This document shows positions 27,639 to 37,009 of a stretch of 64,000 bases of DNA, piece after piece. The stretch lies in the NCBI RefSeq assembly GCF_003149515.1, contig NZ_CP029145.1:3038001-3102000 (forward strand). The letters are read 5' to 3'. Position 1 is the first letter of the stretch; every line of letters starts with the position of its first letter. The position numbers were made by a program, and so were the translations under genes. The notes beneath the pieces are model-generated. The model worked only from the letters and a program-made list of their open reading frames with translations, was not told the DNA's origin and ran no database searches. This DNA is from Hymenobacter nivis. Its GTDB lineage: Bacteria; Bacteroidota; Bacteroidia; Cytophagales; Hymenobacteraceae.

Positions 27639-29450
27639 TCAGGCCACCTTCTTGGCGGCGATGTAGTCGTTCACGACTTGCTCCAGGATTTCCAGCGGCA
27701 GGGCCCCGTTTTTCAGCACCACGTCGTGGAAGTCGCGCAGGTCGAATTTGGGCCCCAGCTGCTGCTTGGCGCGCTCGCGCAGCTCCAGAATCTTCAGCAT
27801 CCCCATTTTGTAGGCGCAGGCCTGGCCGGGCATCACGATGTAGCGCTCCACTTCGGCCTCCACGTCGGAGACGGCCATGCCCGTGGTCTGGCGCATGTAC
27901 CGAATGGCCTGCTCGCGCGTCCAGCGCTGGTCGTGGAGACCCGTGTCGACTACCAGGCGAGTGGCCCGGAACAGCTCGGCGCGCAGACCACCCAGCCGGT
28001 CATATGGGTCTTTCTCAAAGCCCAGCTCCGCAGCCAGCCGCTCGGCGTAGAGGGCCCAGCCTTCGACATAAGCGGTGAAGGGCACCAGGGTGCGAAATGT
28101 AGGCAGCCCCTTCAACTCCTGCGCCACACCGATTTGGAAGTGGTGGCCCGGAATGCCTTCGTGGTAGGCCAGCGTGCGCATGCCAAACTTGGGGGTGGCC
28201 TTCACATCGTAAAGGTTGGCGTAGAACGTACCGGGGCGCGAGCCGTCGAGGGCCCCCGGCTCGTAGTACGCCCCGGCCGACGTTTTTTCCTTGAACACCG
28301 GCACGCGGCGCACGTCCAACTTGGCCTTGGGCCGGGTGCGGAAGGCGCCGCTCAGGCCCCCGTCTACTTCGGTGAGGATGGTTTGGTAATCGGCCAGAAT
28401 CTGTGCCCGGCCCGCGTCGGTGTCGGGGTACAGGAAGCGCGGCTCTTCGCCGAGGCGGGCCAGGGTGGGGCCCACGCTGTCGGCCCCGGGCACCTTTTGG
28501 GCTTGCAGAATGGCCCGCATTTCGGCCGTGATGCGCGCCACTTCGCTCAGGCCGATGGCGTGAATCTGGGCGGCGCTGAGATTGGTCGTGGTGTTGCTGC
28601 GCAGGCAGTAAGCGTAGTACGCCTTGCCGTCGGGAAATTTCCACACCCCCGCGTCAGTGGTAGAGCGCGGGCGCAGGGCCGCGAAGTAGGCTATCAGCTG
28701 CCGGTAGGCCGGGTACACGCTACCCGTAATCTGACGCTGGGTTTCAGCCAGCAGTTCGGTTTGGGCCGCCGCATCCAGCCCGTCGGCCTTTTTGAGCTTT
28801 TCCGCAAAGGAGGTGTACAGGATGCTTTGCGCGGGCGGCTGCGCCACGAGGCCCGACATCTCGGCTAATACCTTGTCAATGACGAACGTAGGCGGTACCA
28901 CGCCGTGCTGCTCCCGTACTTTCAGGCCCTCCAGCACCTGCGCAAATTTCACTTTCACCGCCGCCAGCCGCTCGTTGTAGTAGTCGGCATCGCGGCGGTT
29001 GTGCACCTGGTGCACGTTGGCCATGAAGCCGGGAAACTCGTTCTGCACCCCGAACATTTGGCTGACGGGGTAATTGTCGTAGCGGAAAGCCGCACCGTCC
29101 GCCGCGTTGGTCATGTACCAATCAAGCACCCGGTAATTGAGGCGGTCCTGGCCGCGCATCCCGGTGGTGTCGTAGCGGTGCAGGGTAGTTAGGTCGTCGC
29201 GCAGGCGGGCCAGCTGCCGGGTAGTTTCGGCCTCCGAGGCATCGTCCAGCTTGCGGTTGTGGCCCTGAATGCCCACGCCTTCCACTAGCCGCAGCCGCGA
29301 CAACAACTCGGGCGAGTCGAAGGCAATCTGCGCGAACACCCGCTCATAAAAGGCCCGAATGAAAAAGGGCTTGAACCAAATGGTGTTGATGACCAACACA
29401 ATCAGCACCAGCAACAGCGCAGCCAGGGTGCGGAGGATAATCTTTTTCAT
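27639..29450 (-). CDS. DUF885 family putative metallo-carboxypeptidase, membrane-anchored
   Basis: 603-residue protein of the DUF885 family, related to gluzincin metallopeptidases. An N-terminal helix (ILRTLAALLLVLIVLVINTI) should anchor it in the membrane with the bulk outside the cytoplasm. The zinc motif is HEGIPGHH in RTLAYHEGIPGHHFQIG, followed about 30 residues later by YVEGWALYAE, with the third ligand Glu; ATRLVVDTGLHDQRWTREQA and MPGQACAYKMG are further family blocks. Substrates of such proteins are poorly known. It lies between ruvA and maeB, and the flanking maeB-like repeat suggests that it was inserted there. A -7-like sequence ends only about five bases before the ATG. Confidence 0.88.
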   Translation of the reverse strand: MKKIILRTLAALLLVLIVLVINTIWFKPFFIRAFYERVFAQIAFDSPELLSRLRLVEGVGIQGHNRKLDDASEAETTRQLARLRDDLTTLHRYDTTGMRGQDRLNYRVLDWYMTNAADGAAFRYDNYPVSQMFGVQNEFPGFMANVHQVHNRRDADYYNERLAAVKVKFAQVLEGLKVREQHGVVPPTFVIDKVLAEMSGLVAQPPAQSILYTSFAEKLKKADGLDAAAQTELLAETQRQITGSVYPAYRQLIAYFAALRPRSTTDAGVWKFPDGKAYYAYCLRSNTTTNLSAAQIHAIGLSEVARITAEMRAILQAQKVPGADSVGPTLARLGEEPRFLYPDTDAGRAQILADYQTILTEVDGGLSGAFRTRPKAKLDVRRVPVFKEKTSAGAYYEPGALDGSRPGTFYANLYDVKATPKFGMRTLAYHEGIPGHHFQIGVAQELKGLPTFRTLVPFTAYVEGWALYAERLAAELGFEKDPYDRLGGLRAELFRATRLVVDTGLHDQRWTREQAIRYMRQTTGMAVSDVEAEVERYIVMPGQACAYKMGMLKILELRERAKQQLGPKFDLRDFHDVVLKNGALPLEILEQVVNDYIAAKKVA

Positions 29451-29471
29451 ACCGCAAAATAAACAGGATAT

Positions 29472-29513
29472 GGCTATATCCAGGATTGTTTTTACCCTTT
29501 CCTGGATATAGCC
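29472..29513 (-). terminator. Hairpin after maeB
   Basis: GGCTATATCCAGGA and its exact complement (14-bp stem, 14-base loop) in the 75-bp gap between the maeB stop and the DUF885 start. It lacks a long T-run on the minus strand, so its strength as a terminator is uncertain. Confidence 0.55.
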
Positions 29514-29525
29514 CCGGGGCCCTAC

Positions 29526-31796
29526 CTACATGCCCTTACCGCTCGACTGCGCATCGACCACGGCAATGGCGGCGATGTTCACAATGTCGCGCACCGAGGC
29601 GCCCAGCTGGAGGATGTGCACCGGCTTGCGCATCCCCATCAGCACCGGGCCGATGAGTTCGGCGCCACCGATTTCCTGGAGCACTTTGTAGGCGATGTTG
29701 CCCGATTCCACGTTGGGGAACACAAGGGTGTTGGCGCCTTTTTCGGCCAGCGGGCTGAAGCTGTAGTGCTCCTGTAGCAAGCCCGGGCTCAGGGCCACGT
29801 TGGCCTGCATCTCGCCGTCGAGGAGCAGGTCGGGGTAGCGGGCTTTGGCCAGCTCGGTGGCGCGGCGGGTTTTTTCGGGCAGGGCCCCGGCGTTCGAGCC
29901 GAAGTTGGAGTAGGAGACGACGGCGATGCGCGGCTCGTTGTCGAAGAAGCGCACGGCCCGGGCCGTGAGGCCAATTATCTCCACCATTTGCTCGGCGGTG
30001 GGGTCGATGTTCACCGTGGTATCGGCGAAGAAATAGGGCCCCCGCTTGTGCTGAATGATGTACATCGACGACACGCGCTTCACCCCGTCCTCGGTGCCAA
30101 TGACTTGCAGGGCCGGGATGATGCTCTTGCCGTAGTCCTTGGTGAGGCCGGTGATGCAGGCATCGGCCAGGCCGGTTTCTACCATCATGGCGGCGTAGTA
30201 GTTGCGCTCACGCATCAGGCGGCGGCCTTCGTAGAGCGTCATGCCGCGGCGCTGGCGCTTCTGGTACAGCAGCTGGGCAAACTCAGCGCGGCGCTCATCC
30301 TCTTTAAGAATGTTGACGATTTCGCAGCCCTCCAGGTCGATGTTGTTGGCGCGGGCAATTTCCTCAATCTTCTCCTGGGGGCCCAGCACGATGGGCCGGG
30401 CAATGCCTTCGTCGCGCAAAATCTGGGCCGCCTTCAGCACTTTGTAGTTGTCGCCTTCGGCAAACACCACCCGCTTGGGCCCCGACTTGGCGGCGCTCGT
30501 GATGCGGTTCATCAGCTTCTGGTTGCCGCCGAGGCGGGCGTGGAGCTGCTCGCCGTAGGCCACCCAGTCGGTAATGGGCAGGCGGGCCACCCCGCTTTCC
30601 ATCGCTGCCCGCGCCACCGCCGGGCTCACGGTGGTGATGAGGCGCGGGTCCAGCGGCTTGGGAATGAGGTAGCTGCGGCCGAAGGCCAGCGTGTTGTCGC
30701 CGTAGGCGCGGTTCACCATGTCGGGCACGGGCTCGCGGCTCAGCTCGGCCAAGGCGTGCACGGCGGCCAGCTTCATGGCTTCGTTGATTTCGGTGGCCCG
30801 CACGTCCATCGCCCCCCGGAAAATGTAGGGGAAGCCGAGCACGTTGTTCACCTGGTTGGGGTGGTCGCTCCGGCCGGTGGCCATGATGAGGTCGGGCCGG
30901 GTGCCCATGGCCAGGTCGTACTCGATTTCCGGGTTGGGGTTGGCCAGGGCAAACACGATGGGGTCGGCGGCCATTGCGAGCAGGTACTCAGCCGGCAGCA
31001 CGTTGGCCGCCGACAGGCCCAGGAACATATCGGCCCCCACCAGGGCCTCGCCCAGGTTGTTGAGCCGGCGCGTGGTGGCGAACTGCATCTGGATGGGCGC
31101 CAGGTTGGTGCGCCCTACGTGGATGAGGCCGTCCTTGTCGAACACCACTACGTTCTCCTTTTTCAGGCCCAGGGCCAGGTACAGGCGCAGACACGACACG
31201 GCCGCCGCCCCCGCCCCGCTCACCACCAGCTGGATTTCGTCAATCTTTTTGCCCACCAGCGCCAGCGCGTTCAGCAGCGCCGCCGCCGTGATGATGGCCG
31301 TGCCGTGCTGGTCGTCGTGCATCAGCGGGATGTTCATCTGCTCGCGCAGGGCCGTCTCAATCTGGAAGCACTCGGGGGCCTTAATATCCTCCAGGTTGAT
31401 GCCGCCGAAGGTGGGCTCCAGCGCCTTCACGATGCGGATGAACTCGTCGGGGTCGGTGGCGTCAATCTCAATATCAAAACAATCCAGGCCGGCAAACTTC
31501 TTGAACAGCACGCCCTTGCCCTCCATCACCGGCTTGCTGGCGGCGGGCCCGATGTTGCCCAGCCCCAGCACCGCCGTGCCGTTGCTGATGACGGCCACTA
31601 GGTTACCCTTGGCCGTGTACTTGTACACGTCGTCGGGGTTGGCGGCGATGGCCAGGCAGGGCTCGGCTACGCCCGGCGAGTAGGCCAGTGCCAAATCGAG
31701 CTGGGTGCTAACGGGCTTGGTGGGCACCACCTCAATTTTGCCCGCGGGGCTCTGCGAGTGGTAGTTGAGGGCATCCTGCTTGTTGATTTTCAGCAT
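29526..31796 (-). CDS. maeB: NADP-dependent malic enzyme with phosphotransacetylase-like domain
   Basis: Oxidative decarboxylation of malate to pyruvate with NADP, giving NADPH. 756 residues from the ATG at 31796 ([15 protein letters not shown]), matching the E. coli MaeB length of about 760. The N-terminal malic domain has [38 protein letters not shown] and [19 protein letters not shown]; the NAD(P) domain has [20 protein letters not shown]; the C-terminal part from about residue 430 is a phosphotransacetylase-like domain ([20 protein letters not shown] ... NIEVD-like [40 protein letters not shown]), regulatory in known homologues. A start at 31850 is possible, but the -7 element at 31818-31825 supports 31796. 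Confidence 0.95.
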   Translation of the reverse strand: MLKINKQDALNYHSQSPAGKIEVVPTKPVSTQLDLALAYSPGVAEPCLAIAANPDDVYKYTAKGNLVAVISNGTAVLGLGNIGPAASKPVMEGKGVLFKKFAGLDCFDIEIDATDPDEFIRIVKALEPTFGGINLEDIKAPECFQIETALREQMNIPLMHDDQHGTAIITAAALLNALALVGKKIDEIQLVVSGAGAAAVSCLRLYLALGLKKENVVVFDKDGLIHVGRTNLAPIQMQFATTRRLNNLGEALVGADMFLGLSAANVLPAEYLLAMAADPIVFALANPNPEIEYDLAMGTRPDLIMATGRSDHPNQVNNVLGFPYIFRGAMDVRATEINEAMKLAAVHALAELSREPVPDMVNRAYGDNTLAFGRSYLIPKPLDPRLITTVSPAVARAAMESGVARLPITDWVAYGEQLHARLGGNQKLMNRITSAAKSGPKRVVFAEGDNYKVLKAAQILRDEGIARPIVLGPQEKIEEIARANNIDLEGCEIVNILKEDERRAEFAQLLYQKRQRRGMTLYEGRRLMRERNYYAAMMVETGLADACITGLTKDYGKSIIPALQVIGTEDGVKRVSSMYIIQHKRGPYFFADTTVNIDPTAEQMVEIIGLTARAVRFFDNEPRIAVVSYSNFGSNAGALPEKTRRATELAKARYPDLLLDGEMQANVALSPGLLQEHYSFSPLAEKGANTLVFPNVESGNIAYKVLQEIGGAELIGPVLMGMRKPVHILQLGASVRDIVNIAAIAVVDAQSSGKGM

Positions 31797-31817
31797 GGGT
31801 TGGAGCGAATCGGATAA

Positions 31818-31831
31818 CGAAAGTAGCTTTG
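31818..31831. promoter_or_regulatory. Back-to-back -7 elements of maeB and the Mrr-like gene
   Basis: TACTTTCG on the minus strand (31818-31825, one mismatch to TAnnTTTG) and TAGCTTTG on the plus strand (31824-31831, exact) overlap by two bases. The two genes should therefore compete for one small promoter region. Confidence 0.5.
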
Positions 31832-31889
31832 GTTTTCCTTGTTCGCTCATACCCACGGCTTCATGAATCATTCGGACGACGTTTCTCAG

Positions 31890-32771
31890 ATGGCTAAATC
31901 AAAGCAAACAGCTGTCAAGGTAATTTATGAAAGCTTTAAAGTTCTTAAGGAAGCCGGGGGTGAATTGGCTGGGCGCGAGGTGCGTGAGCGCTTGCGCAAC
32001 CGCCTGAATTTTTCGGACTGGGAAACCGAAGTTTCCGCTAAGACCGGTTATCTGCGCTGGGAAGCTATTTTCTCTTTCTACTCGGTTGATAGCGTGAAAG
32101 CAGGTTTTTTGCGCAAAAACAAGGGCGCTTGGTACCTGACGACCGAGGGCGAGAAAGCTATGCAGCAAGGCCCGATTAAGCTGTTCAATGCCGCAACCGC
32201 CGCGTACCGTAAATGGGCGGCTGATAATAAACCCGGCAAGGCAACGGAAGAAATCCCTACCGTGGCGGCTGAGCAATTCAAAAAAAGCCTGACAGACTTG
32301 GAGGACGAAGCTCTGGTAGGCATCACAGAGTTTATTGCGGCCAAAAACGCTTATGAGTTTCAAGACCTTGTGGCGGCCTTACTGCGGGCAATGGGTTATT
32401 ACACCCCATTCGTAGCACCCCGGGGTAAAGACGGTGGCATTGATATAATGGCCTACCAAGACCCCCTGGGCACCACTGCACCTAGAATCAAAGTGCAGGT
32501 CAAACACAAGCCGATGGCGGCCGTGCCCGTGGATGACATCAGTAGTTTGAAGGGCATTATCAGCCGCGAAGGTGAAGTAGGCCTTTTTGTAACTTCTGGC
32601 CGCTTCACCGGCGACGCCGAGTCGTTCGCCCGGTCAGCCGACGTGCATATCCGGCTAATTGACCTCAACGATTTTGTGGCGCTGTGGCAAGAGTTTTATA
32701 AAAAGCTCAACGACGAGGAGAAAACCCTATTACCCCTTCACCCCATCTATTTTTTGGGTCGCGACGAGTAA
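31890..32771 (+). CDS. Mrr-like restriction endonuclease
   Basis: Predicted type IV-like nuclease of 293 residues. An N-terminal winged-helix Mrr_N-like domain (AVKVIYESFKVLKEAGGELA ... GYLRWEAIFSFYSVDSVKAG, FLRKNKGAWYLTTEGEKAM) is followed by a linker and a PD-(D/E)XK domain: YEFQDLVAALLRAMGYYTPF, GKDGGIDIMAY with the catalytic Asp, and IKVQVKHKP with the Gln-x-Lys. Starts at 31863 (MNHSDDVSQM) or 31890 (MAKSKQTAVK) are both possible; 31890 gives the family-like N-terminus. Base composition is visibly lower in GC than its neighbours, and no methyltransferase partner is adjacent. Family members cut methylated foreign DNA; the specificity here is unknown. Confidence 0.88.
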   Translation: MAKSKQTAVKVIYESFKVLKEAGGELAGREVRERLRNRLNFSDWETEVSAKTGYLRWEAIFSFYSVDSVKAGFLRKNKGAWYLTTEGEKAMQQGPIKLFNAATAAYRKWAADNKPGKATEEIPTVAAEQFKKSLTDLEDEALVGITEFIAAKNAYEFQDLVAALLRAMGYYTPFVAPRGKDGGIDIMAYQDPLGTTAPRIKVQVKHKPMAAVPVDDISSLKGIISREGEVGLFVTSGRFTGDAESFARSADVHIRLIDLNDFVALWQEFYKKLNDEEKTLLPLHPIYFLGRDE

Positions 32772-32772
32772 G

Positions 32773-34932
32773 TCAGCCCTGTGGCACTAGCAGCTTTTGC
32801 CCCAGCTTCACGTCGTCGGAGGTGAGGTGGTTGAGGCGCCGCAACACCGCCACGCTCACCCCAAAGCGGCGCGAAATGTTGTAGAGCGTATCGCCGGGCT
32901 GCACCCTATGCGTCTTGGGTACTGCGGCGAGGGGCGCGGGCGCGGCCTTTGCCGGGGCCCCTGCCGGCGCCCCGAAGCGCAGGCGCTGGCCGGCTTCCAC
33001 GGTTTCAGCGTCGAGGTGGTTCCAGGCCACGAGCTGGGCCACGCTCACGCCGCGCGCCTGGGCCAGTTTGGTCAGGTTGTCGCCCCGCCGCACTACGTAG
33101 CTGGCAGTAGCCGTGGGCGTTGGCTCCACTTCGGCGGCCGTGTCCCGCGGCCGGGCGGCAGCCTCCGCCGGGGCCCGGCGCAGCTTGGGCGCGGGAACTG
33201 CGGCTACTTCCGCAGGGCCCCTAGGGGCCGCTTCGTTATTAGCCAAGAGGGTTTCAGTAGCGGCAGTTTCGACCGAAGCGGACGCTAGCACCACCGGCTC
33301 GGCGGGCTTGCGCCCGGCCAGCGCGGCCGTGGTTTTAGCCAACGCGGCGGCCTGCACAGCGGCAATCCGGGCCTGGGCATGCTGAACAGCCTCCTGCCGC
33401 TGGCGTACCTTGGCCAGGCGTACGGCTTGCTGCTGCTCCTGCGCAGCCACGGCGGCCACGCGGGCCACTTCCTGGGCATTAGCGGCGGCTAGGGCCTGGC
33501 GGGCTGCTACTTGCTCCACCGAGGGCAGGGCGCGGGCGGGGCGCGGGGCGGGCACGGCGACGGCCGCTACCACTACCGGCGGCCGCGCGGCGGGCAGCGG
33601 CACCAATACCACCACGGTGCGGCCTGGCTTCAGCAGCTGCTTCTTGGTCAGCTCGTTCCAGCGGCGGAATTGGGCGGGGCTCACGTCGAACCGCTCGGCC
33701 AGGCCGGCCACGGTTTCGCCCCGGCGCACCACGTGGCGTACCCGCCGGACGCGCGGCACGGCGTTATCGTCAGCAGTCGCATCGGCCAGCAGCGGGGCGG
33801 GACGGTTCCAGGGCTCCACGCCGTCGAGGCGCGGCGGCAGGAAGGCTAGTGGCTGGGGCAGCGCAGCCAGCGGCTGGCAAAAGGCCAGCAGCGTGGCCCG
33901 GTCGGCCCCGCCGAAAGCAGCACGGGCCGTGGCCGGGTAGCGCACCACGTAGGGCCGGTAGCCGGCCGGCAGCCCGGCCCGGAACAGCTCGGGGTTGTAG
34001 CGAATGAGGTAGGTTGAGTCCGCATAGCCGCAGGCCACGCTCAGGCGGTGCAGGTCGAAAGCCTGGCCGCGCAGGCCCAGCGTATCCAGGGCCTCGGCGC
34101 GCTGGTAGGCCAGCTTGTCGGAGTGCAGGCCGTGCTGCTGGGCATACTTCATGCTGTACATCACGGCCGTGAAGGTGGGCACGTAGTTGCGCGTTTCGGC
34201 GGGCAAGTTCGGGTACAGGTCCCAGAAGGTTTTTTTGCCGGTGCGGCGCATCACCCGCTGCACGTTGCCCGCGCCCCAGTTGTAGGCGGCCAGCACCAGC
34301 TCCCAATCGTGAAATACGCCGTAGAGGTAGCGCAGGTGCTTGCAGGCGGCTTCGGTGGCTTTTTCGGGGGCCATGCGCTCGTCCACCCACTCGTCGCGGC
34401 GCAGGCGCAGGTCGCCGGCTGTAGGCCCCATGAACTGCCAGAGCCCGGTGGCCCCTACCTGCGATTTGGCCGTGGGAATCAGCGACGACTCCACCACGGC
34501 CAGGTACTTGAGATCGGTAGGCAGGTGGTACTGCGCCAGGTATTTCTCGAACAGTGGGAAGTACAGGTTTTCGCGCTCCAGCACCCGCTGCGTGTAGTCG
34601 CGCTTGCGCACCGTAAACAGGGTGATGTAGGCCATCACCGCGTTGTTGAACTGGTGCGGGGCATCGGTTTCGATGCAGCTCATCCGGTCGCCCACGAGGT
34701 CGCGCACGGTGGGCGGGGTTTGCAGCCAGGCAAGCCGCACCGAGTCGACGGGCACGACGGACAGCATAGCCAGCGAGTCGGGCAGCAGCAACACCGGCAC
34801 CTTCGTGGTATCGGCGGAGAGGGGCGGTAGCTGCTGGGCCCCAGCGGCCACGGGGGCGGCCAAAGGCAGGGCCAGCGCCAGCCGCCGCCACAGGCGGCCG
34901 GGCCGAAACGCCAGGGTACGTCCTTGCTTCAT
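32773..34932 (-). CDS. Lytic transglycosylase with three LysM domains (MltD-like)
   Basis: Exported peptidoglycan-cleaving enzyme of 719 residues. A signal peptide (RRLALALPLAAPVAAGAQ) precedes an SLT domain with the catalytic Glu148 in LAVVESSLIPTAKSQVGATG, LWQFM, and AAYNWGAGNVQRVM. After a linker come three LysM modules: VVRRGETVAGLAERFDVSPA, YVVRRGDNLTKLAQARGVSV and HRVQPGDTLYNISRRFGVSV, the last at the very C-terminus. Between the first and second LysM is an Ala/Gln-rich region (about residues 470-600). The stop lies two bases after the Mrr-like gene's stop, so the genes converge tightly without a visible terminator. A -7 element five bases before the ATG suggests a leaderless mRNA. Confidence 0.93.
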   Translation of the reverse strand: MKQGRTLAFRPGRLWRRLALALPLAAPVAAGAQQLPPLSADTTKVPVLLLPDSLAMLSVVPVDSVRLAWLQTPPTVRDLVGDRMSCIETDAPHQFNNAVMAYITLFTVRKRDYTQRVLERENLYFPLFEKYLAQYHLPTDLKYLAVVESSLIPTAKSQVGATGLWQFMGPTAGDLRLRRDEWVDERMAPEKATEAACKHLRYLYGVFHDWELVLAAYNWGAGNVQRVMRRTGKKTFWDLYPNLPAETRNYVPTFTAVMYSMKYAQQHGLHSDKLAYQRAEALDTLGLRGQAFDLHRLSVACGYADSTYLIRYNPELFRAGLPAGYRPYVVRYPATARAAFGGADRATLLAFCQPLAALPQPLAFLPPRLDGVEPWNRPAPLLADATADDNAVPRVRRVRHVVRRGETVAGLAERFDVSPAQFRRWNELTKKQLLKPGRTVVVLVPLPAARPPVVVAAVAVPAPRPARALPSVEQVAARQALAAANAQEVARVAAVAAQEQQQAVRLAKVRQRQEAVQHAQARIAAVQAAALAKTTAALAGRKPAEPVVLASASVETAATETLLANNEAAPRGPAEVAAVPAPKLRRAPAEAAARPRDTAAEVEPTPTATASYVVRRGDNLTKLAQARGVSVAQLVAWNHLDAETVEAGQRLRFGAPAGAPAKAAPAPLAAVPKTHRVQPGDTLYNISRRFGVSVAVLRRLNHLTSDDVKLGQKLLVPQG

Positions 34933-34937
34933 ATTGC

Positions 34938-34945
34938 CGAAGGTA
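34938..34945 (-). promoter_or_regulatory. -7 element of the lytic transglycosylase, leaderless layout
   Basis: TACCTTCG on the minus strand, then GCAAT, then ATG. The start of transcription would fall on or next to the start codon. Confidence 0.45.
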
Positions 34946-35059
34946 TAGAAAAACCCTGTAAATCCCAGCGTTTTTCCTAAAGTATTACTTCATCCGGTAC
35001 ACACAACGTGTTCAGCTACCGGCCGGAATCTTCGTCAATACGGAAACCCAGCGGCGCGG

Positions 35060-36490
35060 TTACGCTTCGGCTTCGGCCGGCACCAGCTCGGTAGCAAAGG
35101 CCAGCAGCTCGGCTTCGCGGAAGGCCCCGGCCATCACTTGCAGGCCCATCGGCATTCCTTCGGCATCTTCGCCCATGGGCACCGAAATGGCCGGCACGCC
35201 CGCCAGCGAGGCCTGCACCGTGAAAATATCGGCCAGGTACATGCTCACCGGGTCCTGCTTTTCGCCGATGCGGAAGGCCGTGGTGGGCGTGGTAGGCAGC
35301 ACCAGAAAGTCGTATTGGCGCAGCAATTCGTCGGTCTTTTCCTTGATGAGGCGGCGCACGCGCTGGGCCTTGGTGTAGTAGGCGTCGTAGTAGTTGGCGC
35401 TGAGCACAAACGTGCCAAGGATAATGCGCCGCTGCACCTCCGGGCCGAAGCCCTGCGACCGGCTCTTCTTGTAGAGCGACTCCAAATCCGTCACGTCGGG
35501 GGCCCGGTAGCCGTACTTCACGCCGTCGAAACGGCTGAGGTTGGAGCTGGCTTCGGCCGTGGTGAGGATGTAGTAGGTCGGAATCATCACGTCGAGGTAA
35601 TGGAAATCGACCGGCTCCACTACGTGGCCCAGGCCACGCAGGCGGTCCAGTTGGCCTTCGAGGGCGGCTTTGATTTCGGGGTTCAGACCCTCGTTATCGA
35701 TGGCATCGGCGATGTAGCCGATGCGGTAGTGGCCGGCTGGGGCCAGCAGCTGGCTATAGGCGGGCACTTCGCGCTGGCTGGCGGTGCTGTCCATACCGTC
35801 GGGGCCCGCCATCACCTCCAGCAGCAGTGCGGCGTCTTCCACTGAGCGGGTCAGGGGCCCTATCTGGTCGAACGACGAGGCAAAGGCTACCAGCCCGTAG
35901 CGCGAAATGCGCGAGTAGGTAGGTTTCAGACCAATAACGCCGCAAAAGGCTGCGGGCTGGCGCACTGAGCCGCCGGTATCGGAGCCGATGGACGCCAAGC
36001 ACATATCGGCCTGCACGGCCACGGCCGAGCCGCCAGACGAGCCGCCGGGCACCCGGTTGGGGTCGGCGGCGTTGCGGGCCGGGCCGAAGTATGAGCTTTC
36101 GTTGGAGCCGCCCATGGCGAACTCGTCGCAATTCTGGCGGCCGATGAGGATGGCGTCGGCGTCGAGCAGGCGCTGCACGGCCGTGCCAGTGAAGAGCGAC
36201 TTGAAGCCGTCGAGCATCCGGCTGCTACTTTGCAGCGAATGGCCAGCGTAAGCTAGCACGTCTTTCAGGCCAATGACCATGCCGGCCAGGGGCCCGGCGG
36301 TACCGGCGGCGCGCTTGGCGTCCACGGCATCGGCTTGGGCGCGGGCCTCGTCGGGCCACACTTCCAGGAAGGCGTTGAGGTGCTGCTGCCGCTCGATGTT
36401 ACCGAGGTAATAGTCAACGAGCTGACGGCAGGACGTGGTGCCCGCCGTCAGCTCGCGCTGAATTGCCGAAAGAGAACTGAAACGCTTCAA
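35060..36490 (-). CDS. gatA: Asp-tRNA(Asn)/Glu-tRNA(Gln) amidotransferase subunit A
   Basis: Amidase subunit of GatCAB that makes Gln-tRNA(Gln) or Asn-tRNA(Asn) from the misacylated form. 476 residues. The Ser-cisSer-Lys triad is present as Lys76 (MVIGLKDVLA), Ser151 (VPGGSSGGSAVAV) and Ser175 (GSDTGGSVRQPA), with the same spacing as in the Staphylococcus aureus enzyme. The start codon is TTG at 36490: no ATG is in frame before it, and translation from it (MKRFSSLSAIQRELTAGTTS) aligns with the normal N-terminus. It follows two tatA genes by 26 bp and is probably co-transcribed with them. gatB and gatC are not here. Confidence 0.95.
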   Translation of the reverse strand: MKRFSSLSAIQRELTAGTTSCRQLVDYYLGNIERQQHLNAFLEVWPDEARAQADAVDAKRAAGTAGPLAGMVIGLKDVLAYAGHSLQSSSRMLDGFKSLFTGTAVQRLLDADAILIGRQNCDEFAMGGSNESSYFGPARNAADPNRVPGGSSGGSAVAVQADMCLASIGSDTGGSVRQPAAFCGVIGLKPTYSRISRYGLVAFASSFDQIGPLTRSVEDAALLLEVMAGPDGMDSTASQREVPAYSQLLAPAGHYRIGYIADAIDNEGLNPEIKAALEGQLDRLRGLGHVVEPVDFHYLDVMIPTYYILTTAEASSNLSRFDGVKYGYRAPDVTDLESLYKKSRSQGFGPEVQRRIILGTFVLSANYYDAYYTKAQRVRRLIKEKTDELLRQYDFLVLPTTPTTAFRIGEKQDPVSMYLADIFTVQASLAGVPAISVPMGEDAEGMPMGLQVMAGAFREAELLAFATELVPAEAEA

Positions 36491-36516
36491 ACTACTCGCA
36501 ATTATTTGAGGGGTAC

Positions 36517-36963
36517 TTAAACGCTGGGCGGGCTGTAGGGCTGCCGGGGCTGGGTGCCCTCGGGGGCCAGGTTGGGCGGCAGCACGGGGGCCACGTAGGG
36601 CTGCTCGGCGGGGGCCTCGGCTACCGGGTGCGGCTCGTAGCCTTGGGCGGGCTGGGCGGCGTAGGGGTCGTGCGGGGCCCCATTCTGCGGCGGGAAATTG
36701 GGGTTGTAGCCGGGGTTGGGGTTGTAGCCGGGGTTCGGGTTGTAGTTCGGATTGGGGTTGTACGGCGGCTGGGGCTGCTGGCCGGCGCGCTCGAACTCGT
36801 TGCGGATTTCGCTGCTGGCATCCTTAAACTCGCGGATGCCCTTGCCCAAGCCCCGGGCTAGTTCCGGGATTTTGTTGGCCCCGAAGAACACGAGGATGAC
36901 GACCATGATGAGGATCAGCTCGGAGCCGCCGATGTCACCGAGAAATAAAAGGGGCTGTTGCAT
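36517..36963 (-). CDS. tatA: Twin-arginine translocase TatA/E-type protein, Asn/Pro/Tyr-rich tail
   Basis: Membrane pore subunit of the Tat pathway for folded proteins. A short N-terminal membrane helix (GGSELILIMVVILVFFGANK) is followed by IPELARGLGKGIREFKDASS, the amphipathic helix with the conserved Phe-Gly before it. The rest (residues about 65-148) is low complexity, with NPNPGYNPNPGYNPNF repeats and a proline-rich end, far longer than in proteobacterial TatA. It sits between a second tatA and gatA on the same strand, 46 bp after the first copy. No tatC is in the window. Confidence 0.9.
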   Translation of the reverse strand: MQQPLLFLGDIGGSELILIMVVILVFFGANKIPELARGLGKGIREFKDASSEIRNEFERAGQQPQPPYNPNPNYNPNPGYNPNPGYNPNFPPQNGAPHDPYAAQPAQGYEPHPVAEAPAEQPYVAPVLPPNLAPEGTQPRQPYSPPSV

Positions 36964-37009
36964 GGGTTTTAATTAAGATTATAGCGAATGAATAACCAGG
37001 CATGGGGCC

